From positions 2,968,001-3,032,000 of the forward strand of contig OW799233.1 of assembly GCA_941918925.1 (NCBI GenBank): a DNA stretch of 64,000 bases, read 5' to 3'. Source of the stretch: Phyto melanocephala (Eukaryota; Arthropoda; Insecta; Diptera; Rhinophoridae). The translations under genes and the position numbers were made by a program. Positions 11,192 through 22,042 of this stretch are shown one piece after another. Numbering within the stretch: position 1 is the first letter of the stretch; each line of letters opens with the position of its first letter. The notes below the pieces were generated by a model. That model was not told the origin of the DNA. It did no database searches and was given only the letters and a program-made list of their open reading frames with translations.

Positions 11192-13897
11192 AACAAGTAG
11201 GAGCACTATATTCGGCTGTGCCGAATCTTTCATACCCACCACCAATTTTGTGTACATTTAAAGCACAATATTTATTATTTTGTTAATCGCTATAGAATAA
11301 TCTCTTTATTATAAAATATGTATCACTTTCTTTGTAGAGGGTGGTTAAATTTTAAGGGCCCATGTTTAAGGTGAACCACATGTAACCTTCAACTATTTTC
11401 TTGTATTTCATTTGACATTTCTCAATCTCAGACTAACTCAATTTGAACCGTGGAAAGATACGCAATCGAGCAACGCTTTTATATATTAAAGATTTTTATA
11501 AAAATGGGCGTTCAAATCAAAATTAATTTTGTGCACTTCGTAATTCTTTTGGTCAACATAATCGTTCGAATTCGACCACAATCGTGAGAATTGTAAAAAA
11601 TATTTAAATGTCTGCAAAGCAGGTCTGTATGAAATGCGAAAACATCTGTGAATGCCATCTTAGTTCGTTGAATGGGAAACATTGCTGTTTTTCACGATAA
11701 CGTGGCAAGAGCAAGCAACCTTGACTCATCATCGTGCCCAACAATCGAGCATCAACAGAGTCATTGAAAATTTGGACTATCGGATCGTGGTGTGCCGCCT
11801 AGGTTGGGGGGCCATTTGGCCGATATTTTGTTCCATACATAATTGAAGCATACAAATATTATCATTATAAAAATAAATGATAATAATTTCATAATAATTT
11901 TATTCAAAATCAACATAGTCCCTTAAAATTAAACCACCCATTATAACTTCGGTATGCTAGTAAAATGTTTTCGTAAATTTAGTTTTTCAATGAAAGTGGC
12001 CGTTAAAATACGCGTGTCAATAAAGTTTCTGCTAATAAACATAACTTAGATATTTCAATATAGTCCCTTAGTATTCCAAAATCTTTATTCATAGAGAATT
12101 TACATGAATTTAAGAGGAAGAAAGTTAAATTTTAAGGGCCACAGGGTGATTTAAAATACACATTCTCTGCATTTTTCTAAAACGGGAAATTTATTAGTAA
12201 GATTTTGATTTTTAAACTTCTATAACATTTTGCTTTTAAAAGATTTTGAAACGAAATAAGTTTTGTATAATTTTAAAATTTGTTAGCCATTAGTACATGA
12301 AAATAAATTGTTTATAATGTTTAGAGATAATTTTTTTTGACTTAGGTCAAAATTTTCCTAAATTCGCATTTTTAATAGAGCATAACTTAAGGAGAACATA
12401 AGCATAAGTTGTTAGCATGCCATCTAGTAGTTGCTAGTAGAGTCATCTATCTTATCATCTTTATCTTATATTTAGCTACAGTACAATAAATGGTGCAGTG
12501 TAAGATGAATAAATGCTAATATATATGACTAATATATTTTTATAAAATTTTAAGGAAAAAAGTGTGCGTGGCACATCTATTTTCCGTTATAACGAAGACT
12601 TTGACCAAAAAGCCATGTTTGCAAAATTTCAGAATTTGAAATATACACTGTGCGGTATAAATTTTCGTACATTTTTATCTATAACTCTTTTCCTAATTCA
12701 TAGATTTAAGCGATTTTCAGGGAAAAATATTCTTTTGACTCGATAAATATATATTCGAAGTTTCATGACTCTACGTTTATGCGTTAGGACACAATTCAAA
12801 AGTGAAAGTGGGCGTTATAGTAGGCGTGTGAAAGTTGTTTTTGCTAATGAGTACAACTTAGGTGTTTCAATATAGTCCTTTATTATTCCAAAATCTTTAT
12901 TAATAGAGAAATTATATGAATTTTAGGTAAAACGTTATATGGGAGGTGGGCGTAAAAAAGGGCGTGGCACCTTAATTTTTTGGCATAGTAATGAAATTGC
13001 CTAGGGGGATAGACGTAGCAAAATTTATCATCATACCTCTAATTTTAGCGGTTTTATGAGCTTTTAAATTTCATTAACGGTAGATAACGTGAAAAGTGGG
13101 CGTTATAGTAGGCGTGTCAAAGTTATTTTTGCGAATGAGTACAACTGAGGTGTTTCAATATAGGCCTTTATTATTCCAAAATCTTTATTAATAGAGAAAT
13201 TATATGAATTTTAGTTAAAACGTTATATGGGAGGTGGGCGTAAAAGTGGGCGTGGCACATTGATTTACCGTTACAAGAAAGCGTGTCACCAAAAACCAAA
13301 GTGTGCAAAATTTCAGAGTAGTACATCCAATTTTGTTGCTTTTATGACGTTTTTGTTTTTAAATATACCAAAAAATACACTGTGCGGTATAAATTTTCGT
13401 ACATTTTGATCGATAACTCCTCTCCTAATGCATAGATTTAGACAATTTTTGGGGGAAAATATTGTCTTTACCCAGGAAATATATATTCGAAGTTTCATGA
13501 GTCTACGTTAAGGCGTTTGGACACAATTCCATTTTATTCGATATTCGAAGGACACGGTTTTTTCGACCTACTCTTGCTTTTCGAGCTATAACTCTCTTCC
13601 TAATATTCCGATTTAGCCCATTTTCAATACCAAACAAACCTTGTCTATAAGAAAGATTCTGGCAAAATTTGAGCCCCCTAGCTTTTTCGGTGCGACCTCT
13701 ATCGTGCTTTCAACAGACGGACAGACGGACAGACGGACAGACGGACAGACGGACGGACATAGCTAGATCGTCATAAAATCAAACCCCGATTCAGAATATA
13801 TATACTTTATGGGGTCTAAAATGGATATTTCGATGTGTTACAAACGGAATGACAAAATGAATATACCCCCACCATTTTTTTGGTGGCGGGTATAAAA
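11192..13897 (-). mobile_element. Long Helentron-associated (HINE/mini-me-like) element with internal tandem units
   Basis: The left end is AACAAGTAG followed by the palindrome ATTCGGCTGTGCCGAAT. The right end has the GACG/GACA microsatellite (about 13716-13760, GTCY on the minus strand), the conserved core ending TACTTTATGGGGTC, GTTACAAACGGAATGACA, and a terminal hairpin with ACCA/TGGT arms. This layout is that of DINE-1/mini-me elements, which belong to the rolling-circle Helentrons. Inside are diverged repeated blocks: a unit opening GTGGGCGTTATAGTAGGCGT at 12808 and 13097 (period about 289), with an older relative near 11996, and a TGTGCGGTATAAATTTTCG unit near 12648 and 13380. No Rep/helicase frame, so it is non-autonomous. 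A mariner derivative is nested at 11337-11941. Confidence 0.75.
11337..11941 (+). pseudogene. Internally deleted mariner inserted in the Helentron-like element
   Basis: The 605-bp insertion has inverted ends GGGTGGTTAAATTTTAAGGG (left) and GGGTGGTTTAATTTTAAGGG (right, reverse-complemented), with TA on each side (11335-11336 and 11942-11943), the mariner target signature. At 11450 a frame begins with GTG where ATG is expected and reads ERYAIEQRFYILKIF, matching the start of mariner transposases. A later stretch near 11730-11780 resembles the helix-turn-helix region in a broken frame. The catalytic DDE/D domain is absent. A fragment of the same terminal sequence recurs at about 12127, perhaps a second solo end. 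Confidence 0.7.
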
Positions 13898-14411
13898 ATA
13901 GAAACAAAATCGAAAAAGCTCTTAGTTATTATATAATTTTCGTTAAGATATAGAGACATGGAGATTTCAGTCGTGTTTAATGTTTGTTACTACACATGTA
14001 ATAAATGAGTATAAATGAGTTAATACACACATGACTAACAAGACGAAACAGAAGACACAGTCAGCAATAACCTCAGCAGTATTACCTAATGTATTGGTAA
14101 AAACAAAAGATGTTTAGAGAATTGTTATTACACGAATAGAGTAGAGTTGTCAACATTTTCCCCCACTTAAAAACAAATGTCACGCGTCGATAATGATGAG
14201 ACGGCAAAATGTTTTACTCACACAAACAGACAAATACATAAATCGATTCTTTAAGTTTCCAGCAGAGAACATGACAATTGAAATTGAAAACAAATACGAA
14301 AAATCCGAAAATCTTAATCATAGTTACTAACAAAAGTAACAAATGACAGTCTAAAATGGATTTTATTTAATTACACCGATACTAACACATTTATATGCAT
14401 ATGTGTAACCA
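13898..14411. other. Intronic DNA, nothing recognised
   Basis: AT-rich spacer; no supported feature. Confidence 0.4.
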
Positions 14412-14622
14412 CCCTGCAGATAAAGTAATTAGCATGTGGTTGCAAATGTAGTAGTTACTTCTAACTTCGGACTAGTTGCATATCTTTCATTTTATCATAC
14501 ATCAAACTATCAACTTTCAATTAAGGTTGTCAACTAGTAAATTTGTATATTTGTAACAGTATCTTTACAACTAGTTATGAGGCTGGTCCAAAACGTAACT
14601 AGTTAAAAATTTAGCTACAGGG
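14412..14622. mobile_element. Possible 211-bp MITE with CCCTGNAGNTAAA ends
   Basis: CCCTGCAGATAAA on the left and TTTAGCTACAGGG on the right are imperfect 13-bp inverted repeats. The flanks share TACTAACACAT followed by TATAT, further out on both sides, which may be coincidence. No coding frame and no clear target duplication. Confidence 0.35.
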
Positions 14623-16610
14623 CAATGCTGGTACTAACACATCTATATACATACTCGTGTCTATTGTACAAGTCATTCTTGAATTTGTTTAATTTGGTGC
14701 CTTCCAAATCATTTTGTCATTGACAATAAAAGTTTTGTCAAATTAATGGGTATTAACGAGTATTAATTTAATCACCCACATTTATTTTGTACCATCAGTA
14801 ACTCCTACTTGCAACACAATTGCCAGTACACTGTCAGTAGTATTATATTTCTTTGTCTTTGTAATGTTCGTTTCGATTATTTTCACTCAAATGAGATTAG
14901 TTAAGATTTTTCAATGAAATTATTCAATTTTGTTTTTTGTAATTTTCCACATTCACAAAAATTCAAGAAAAAAAAAATATTGAAAAACATTTTTCAATTT
15001 AAGATGAAATCATATTTTGTGGTTACTGTGCTTCTAAGTAAATTTAAGCATGTTGGGAATACACTTTATGACACCGAATACCTTTGTGCATCTTTCACTG
15101 ACCAATTCCCACAGCTTTAACAAAGAACTTACAACATATTCTTTGACATTTTGTAAAATAATATGAAAAATGCAGTTTTTGGCCACACACAACACAGCAT
15201 AAGAGGCACACAATTGAGCTTTTTTGTCACCATTAACTCAGCGAGTTGAACGAACGTGTCATGGCAGACAGTCAAGGGTTAATTTTATGCAAAAATCCAC
15301 AAAATAACACCAAACACTTAACAATGCAGTACAGAGGCCACTCAAAATCGATAGAAAATTAAAAGGAGAAAAACCGGCGTGTGGCAAAACGTGCGATGAT
15401 GCGCGTATGACTCAATATTGTGTCAAACAGCACAAATATGGTTATTGAAACAACAACAACAACAACATAAACTCTAAATACACAACAACATTGTTATGAT
15501 CGCTTAATGTTAGGCGACAACAAAAACTTCCACACACTTTGAGTAGCATACAAACCAAACGTTTTTATCCTTTTATAGTTAAATTAACTGCAAAAAAAAG
15601 TTATATCTTTATGAATTGATCTTTTCATCTCCGCAATGAATGAGTGTTTCAGATGCAAACGAAAGAAAAAACAAGATGCTGTTTTTTTTTTCTATAATTT
15701 TGTTCCTCTGCTGATATTTTGGGTGAACGTGATTTATTCATAGATGGCGCTTAAACATTGTGTCTGGGGTCGACTGCAACAGCAATTGTTACTCAACACG
15801 GTCAGCACGATTTTCGGTTAACTGACGCCGCCAGCCAATACAATCAAGTCAGCCCCAGTCATCCAACCAGCCAATAAACCAAATATGATCGGGATAAAAA
15901 TAAAACTGCAAAAACAAAAAAATTATTGATTGCGTGGTGGTTTGTGCAGTAACAACAGCAACAACAACAGCAGTATTAGTAAAATGTGCAACATAAAACA
16001 TCAACCCTAAGTGGTGTCTGTGGCGGCGGCATTTAAATGAGAATTATTTTCTATCTTTTGCCATGACACACAATTGTTATGAAAAAAAAATAACAACAAG
16101 TACAAAAAATATGATTACGTTGGTTGGCGAGATGCTATCTCAATGACCGTATAACCGAAAAATATGAACAACAACAGCAGCAACAATACAAAACAAAAAC
16201 CTCGAATGTATCAAACTATTGGGGTTCAGATGGCAAGTGCTGTTGATGTCTGTTTTTTTTTTGTCTTTGTCTTCACCAGAATAATGTTTGTGGGTTTTCG
16301 AAAATAAACTTTTTTTTTTATATAAATATTGGCTTTTAATTGATTCTTTTTTCATAAAAAAAGTGAAGATAGTTTTTTTTATTATTGTTATTATTATTTA
16401 TTACGCTGGAATCAGTAAAAGCAACAACATACAGTAGCGACTAGAGTTGCTGTTCGCAGCGTGTGTTTTAAAAATATAAATTTTAGATGAGAAAAGAAAC
16501 CGACAAATTTTTGCTACAACCTGCGCCATAAAGACGAAAGATATGCTTGTTTGTTTGTTTAGCTTGAGACACATTTAAATTGTGATCAAATGCATGTTAA
16601 AAAATATACT
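14623..16610. other. Intronic DNA with a less AT-rich block near 15.77-15.87 kb
   Basis: CAA microsatellites lie at 15451-15466 and about 15957-15973. The 15770-15870 block is distinctly less AT-rich and on the minus strand contains TCAGTTAACC, an initiator-like sequence, but no TATA box or downstream element at the right spacing. It could be a non-coding exon or enhancer; nothing firmer can be said. Confidence 0.35.
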
Positions 16611-16686
16611 GCCGTATTCATAAAAAATATTTTCAGTTTTTAAGGCTTATTTGACAGATGTTGAACAGAAAATTATCAAATAAGAA
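16611..16686 (+). mobile_element. Truncated copy of the 115-bp foldback MITE
   Basis: It begins GCCGTATTCATAAAAAATAT and continues through AAGGCTTATTTGACAGATGTTG, matching one arm plus the loop of the full copy at 17476-17590. The other arm decays after ATCAAATAAG. Confidence 0.65.
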
Positions 16687-17475
16687 AATGGGAAAAATTG
16701 ACAAGATCAGAGCATGGACGTGGTGTCCCCATACCAAAAAATACATTTGGTGTTACTGATAAAAAAACTGGCATTGTTATTGGTCTAAGCTTATGGAGCT
16801 AATACACGGCATGTTTTTTACATCTGACTTGACAAACTCTCCACTGCTAATACAAACATGTCGTGTGTTACCTTTAAAACATTACTTCTGTAAAAAAAAA
16901 ACAAGTGTTGAGACATCTGACGAAATTTCAATTAGAGCGCACTCTATTCTTCTTTCAAAACATGTGACATCAGCTGTTGGCAGAAATCTCTTCTGCTGCA
17001 AAGCAGTCAGCGACGGTAAAAGTGCAATTTCGACAGACTGTAGATTTACATATGTATGTCTCACAAATTTTAAAGCCAGATGAAAAAAAACATACCGTGT
17101 ATTATAGTACGCAAACCCAACAAATTTTAATTTTAGTACTATAAACGGTGAGGATCGGAAAAGCGGTAGTGGTACCCCCTATCTACCTCCTAAAAAAATG
17201 AAAAAACTTTGTTGAGGCTAGCAAAGATGTCCGGCTTATGCCATTACACTGTTCTGCTGCAAAAATCCCCTTTGAATTTGACGCGCTAAATTCAAATCCG
17301 TTTTCTATCGGTCTCAGATTTTTTTGTGGGCATACCATATATTTCACCCAAAACAAGACAGTTATGCTGACACATTTCATCATAACCTGCGAATAATTAA
17401 TCCGACTTTTATTAAAATACCAGCAACAAAAAAATTTTCTTTACAGCAGCTAATTTACTTTTTTTATATTTCAAG

Positions 17476-17590
17476 GGCCGTATTCATAAAAAATATTTTA
17501 AGTTTATTGAAGGCTTATTTGAAAAATTTCTCTACAACATCTGTCAAATAAGCCTTTAATAAACCTAAAATATTTTTTATGAATACGGCC
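17476..17590. mobile_element. 115-bp perfect-hairpin foldback MITE
   Basis: The arms begin GGCCGTATTCATAAAAAATA and its complement; about 47 bp pair with two mismatches around a loop of about 21 nt. The RNA or single strand would form a near-perfect hairpin. Copies exist at 16611 (partial) and 26570 (same total length). No coding frame; no clear target duplication. Confidence 0.8.
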
Positions 17591-19640
17591 GTAAGTGTTT
17601 AGGAGTTATTCAGAAATAAGTAGCGATAACAAGATTTTTCATGCAAAACGAATACTTTTTTTTTGTTTTCGAAACATCAATAAAAAACTATTGGGGCAAA
17701 AATTTAACATTTTTATCATTTTCCAGAAAGGTAGGAGTATTGTGGATAAAATATCCTACAAATCATAACAATTGGTGAATTAATGTTGAGCTCTATAGTC
17801 CACACATTTTTATTCAAAGCCAGAGTTATTTGCAGACCAGTGTTATCAAATAAAAAATTTTTCATAGTTATGCAGTATATGGTTTAAACTTAATAGTAAG
17901 ACGATTAAAATCACCTTTATAGCGCTATTATTAACAATATCAATGTAAAAGATTTAAGAAGAAAAGTTTAAGTATCCGTTAAAACGCACAACTATTGAAA
18001 GTCAGAAAAATTAATTCCTAAACATTTAGGATTTCATTAAAATCTTTTTCTTGATTAGTTTTAAATTTTTTTTTTTTTTCAAATTGTCTGTAAAACAATA
18101 AAAATTGTGAGAGCCAAGTGTAGGACAGAAACGATTCGTTCAAACCTAACAAAGCTTTGGTATTTTAAGTACATCCGATTAAACAATAGTTTAGCTATTG
18201 AGTTGTTTTATTTTAAAACATCAAGATTTTAGCTCCTTTTTGTTTAATATCAATTTATGGTTTTATGTCAAAAACACTAACCGGCACATACTTCCACACA
18301 CATTGTTACATGCAATGTATGTACATGCATATGCAGTGCAGTACATAAAAGTTCCAAATTGCAATAAAACATTTTAAAATTTCTGACATATGAGCACATA
18401 AAACAAAATCATTTGACAACCAAGATCAACTCTGGTCACAACAGAGTCAGCGAGTTCATTAAAGCGCACGCGCAGTGTTAAAATTACAAACATAAATCCA
18501 CATTCATGCATACAGGTACTAACTTACTTGTGTATAGTATGTTATATGTACTATGAAAATGATAATGTAAAATTGTGATTAAAATAACAAACCCAACGAT
18601 ATGGTTAACAGACACACACACACACACACTTACATACATACATGCATACATACATTCTCCATTAATGTTGGTTGTCCTAAATAATAGACATGTTTTCTAG
18701 TCGTACATATTTCGGTTTCATTTCAACAGTTTAAAGAGCGAAAAAAAAATCACAAAATCTCAAGCACTGGCTTAAGGAATAAAATAGTAGATTTGCTAAA
18801 AGAAAATCAACACAAAAACACAACTTCTGTTATTTGTTTGGTAATTTTGTCAATTACATTGACAAACACTTGAATAGGTTTGTTAATTCTCAACCAGCAA
18901 TTTAAGTACAAATTAACTGCAACTACGTACTAGTGTAGTAAGTAGTTACAATTCCAACAGCCAATTAACACCATTTTACTGTTGTCGTACATAAATTGTC
19001 AAATGGTCAAATTAACTGCTTGTGGATATTGTATGAAACTTTTGCGGACAGAGACATTTAAAGTTAAAGCTACCATTTAGTGGCAATATTTTTGGTAATT
19101 TTTATATCAACATTGATGTCGATATTAATTTTTGTGTCACTGTTGATGTCTATGTAAAATATATGTCATGTTTTATGTTGATGTCTAGGTTCATATCTGG
19201 GTCTATGCCTGGTCTATATTTCTGTTTAACTAAGTATTGCAAAAATCGTAGCAAATGCCTGAAATTCACAAACAATAATAAGAACTAAAAAATCCATTAA
19301 TTATAATGTAAAATATAACATTTAAATATATAAATATTTTTTCTCGAGTTAAAATTGTATTTTAATTTTTTATAAGAGTTAAAATTTTTAAAATTAAATC
19401 AAATGTAATTTGGAAGTAGTTCCTCGTCTGAATTTTATTAAGTTTTTCTAAACCAAAAATTAAAGGAAATGTCCTTTAAGAAATTTATTCCACAATATCC
19501 TAGAAATTTTTTTACTCAAATATTTTACAGTACAAGTATAAGACCTTATACTTTAATCACGATATTCATAAAATTCAAAATGAGCTTAAAATGTTTTTTA
19601 ATTTAAGTTTTTAATACAAATTTTTTTTAAAAATAGATTT
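17591..19640. other. Intronic DNA with AC and TACA microsatellites
   Basis: (AC)n at 18612-18629 runs into TACA repeats at 18630-18655. An imperfect repeat of TTGATGTCTATGT occurs near 19110-19210. No gene. Confidence 0.45.
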
Positions 19641-20480
19641 CAAATTGGTTGGGTCCCTCGAAGTGCCTACAAATACGAGGAATTGAATGGACTAGGATTT
19701 AAGACGTTTGTATATGCGAACTGTTTAGTAATCTCATTTGTGGGCTTACCAAGACTGTCATAAATGACAAGACTGTCCCAGAACGTATGCAACGACCCTG
19801 AACTTCACTTTTGCATGACATCAGCAAAAAGCTTAACTGTGAATCCAATGGACTTCTGTCCAGATACCCTTTACGAGAAAAAGGAACTATACACTGAACG
19901 GTATACCTATTGGTTTTCTGATTATGTAAATTATCGAAGTGTTGTTCTGCACAGAAAATTTAGAATAGACACCTTGAAAGTGTATCGAACTATGTCACTA
20001 ATACATTTGTCTGTCTTGAACAATGCACACCATAGCGCCCTACTACTTGAGGAGTTTAGAAGTCTTGGATGGCATATAATAATATCGAAAATTCTTTTTG
20101 ACAACCCCAACGTAAGAGTCAGGAATACTTTTCTAATTTTAGATTTCTTAGAGAGTCAAATGTCGGGATTTTTGACGGAATTATTTGAACCCATGAGTCT
20201 TAAAATTGCAAAGAGGGGACCCATTCTGAAACACTGACGGATGAAAACAATCAAATGAAGATACTGAAGCAGGCATATTTGGGTTATCTTTTTTAAAGGG
20301 CCTTGCCTATGTTTTAATATCCTAAGTTATTAAGGGTAGAAATTTACACCATAATGTATCCCTGCAAATCAACAAGAAGCAATTTGAGGAAAGACCTCAT
20401 TAATATTCTTTCGGATAGCCATGCGCCTTCTTCTATACTGCTGCGTAAACCAGCAATCAATGTCTTCTGATTGGACCGAA
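19641..20480 (+). pseudogene. Decayed LOA-type reverse transcriptase to RNase H remnant
   Basis: Near 19711 the plus strand reads YANCLVI where LOA-type reverse transcriptases have YADDLVI, so both catalytic aspartates are lost. SLTVNP near 19830 matches the segment after the palm motif. One frame stays open from 19764 to 20237 (157 codons), including LLEEFRSLGW near 20045-20075. RNase H hints follow: NTDG at about 20230 in a different frame and ILSDSHA at about 20407. The distance from palm to RNase H (about 170 codons) is much shorter than in a full element, implying deletion. A related remnant lies at 62255-62700 and shares CATGAGTCTTA and CACTGACGG blocks. Confidence 0.6.
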
Positions 20481-20664
20481 GCCTTTTTGTAATTTATCTT
20501 CAGAATATATTTGGGATAAACTGTCAGACCTCTTGGACTCTGAATTAGCATCTCATTAAAAAATGTCTCATAAGCAATGTCAAGATAAAAGATTTATGTA
20601 CCTGCTCTAAGCCCAATAAAAGATAATTCTTTCGCTGAAGGGAAGGGATCTGAGAATACTATCT

Positions 20665-20795
20665 GGGGCCGAATTACGGCATTCGATCTCGAACGAAATT
20701 TTACTCGAACGATCGAGTTCGCTGTGTTTAAGGTATAGAGATTCTAATAAGAATTTTCAAATTTCGATCACGTTCGAATGCCGTAATTCGGCCCC
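20665..20795. mobile_element. 131-bp MITE with GGGGCCGAATTACGGC inverted ends
   Basis: The left end GGGGCCGAATTACGGCATTC and its exact complement at the right end form a perfect inverted repeat of at least 20 bp; subterminal TCGAACG and CGTTCGA also pair. No coding frame; target duplication unclear. Confidence 0.75.
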
Positions 20796-21216
20796 TGGTT
20801 TTCTAAATGGACATTACAATCTTAGTTAACACTTCAGTGAAATTGGTATGTCGGTTTTACGAAATAAAGGACAATATCATAAAGAGTATGCATTTACTGC
20901 GCTTAAAGGCATATTGGGCTTTATTAAAAGTCATGATCTATACACAACCACCTGTTTGCACCAAATACCTTCTTTTGGTAGCGAGCCTTTGCGCAACTTA
21001 CATATCTACATGACATTATATTACAAATGATATTCTTTGAGTGAGTTTTTTTTTTTCTTTTTATAAAAAAATATATAAAAACGAACTTAAGCCATTTTCT
21101 TTATGGAAAGAATTTTATTATTTATTTAAGCTACAACTGCAATTTTTTTAATACATGCTGATCATGTTTTTTTCTAAAATTTTTGAATAAAAAATAAATT
21201 CTTAGAAAGACAATTT
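20796..21216. other. Spacer between MITE and Helentron-like copy
   Basis: Two short overlapping plus-strand frames (about 20807-21030) have no recognisable motif; the DNA is otherwise AT-rich. Confidence 0.35.
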
Positions 21217-22042
21217 TTATACCCTTCACACAGTGAAAACGGGTATATAGAGGATTGTCATTCCGTGTGAAATTTCTACAATTTTCATTTCCGACCCCAT
21301 AAAGTATATATTTTCTGAAAGTTATGAACAGGGGAGTCGATTAAGCCCTGTCAGTCTGTCCGTCTGTCAGTATGACCATCTGTCCGTGTGTATGTTGAAA
21401 TCAACTTTTTGAAGCCCCCCGAAATCGCTTGGACCCGGCTAAGGTACTAGATAATCAGAAATATTCGGGAGTAGATCGGTATTGAAAATCAGAAACATCG
21501 GTTCATAAACAACTGAGATATGAGCAAAAACCCACACTACCTCGATTTTTTTTTTTCACAAAAACAACATTACAACAACAACATACATACATACATACAA
21601 ACTTGTATATTGGTTAAAGTAAACGTGTAATCAAATCCCAGCTGAGCCAAAAAAATTTTTTTTTTTATTTTTTTATATTTTTTTTAAAAAATTTTTTTTT
21701 ATTTTTTATTTAATATATTATTTATGGTTTTATTATTTTTTTTTTAATTTTTTTTTTATTTTTTTTTGTATATTTATTATTTATATTTTAATTATTTTTT
21801 TTTTAATTTTTTTTTAACTTTTATTTTAAAATTTTTTTTTAATTTTTTTTTTTAATTTTTTTTTAACATACATACGTTAATTTTTAATTTAACAATGGGA
21901 TGTTTTTATATATGTATGTTTTTTATATGTACGTATTTCATATGAGATGAATGGTGATACAAACTACTGTTATTGCATGACTACACGTTGTGAAGGGCAT
22001 ATAAGATTCGGCATGGCCGAATATAGCACTCTTACTTGTTTT
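21217..22042 (+). mobile_element. Helentron-associated (HINE/mini-me-like) repeat, second copy
   Basis: It starts TTATACCCTTCACACAGTG with the paired GGGTATA forming a terminal hairpin, then GTCATTCCGT, the core TTTCCGACCCCATAAAGTAT and a GTCTGTCCGTCTGTC microsatellite (about 21352-21372). A T-rich tract of about 200 bp (21650-21870) follows, then the palindrome ATTCGGCATGGCCGAAT and the end ACTTGTTT. No coding frame. Confidence 0.8.
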
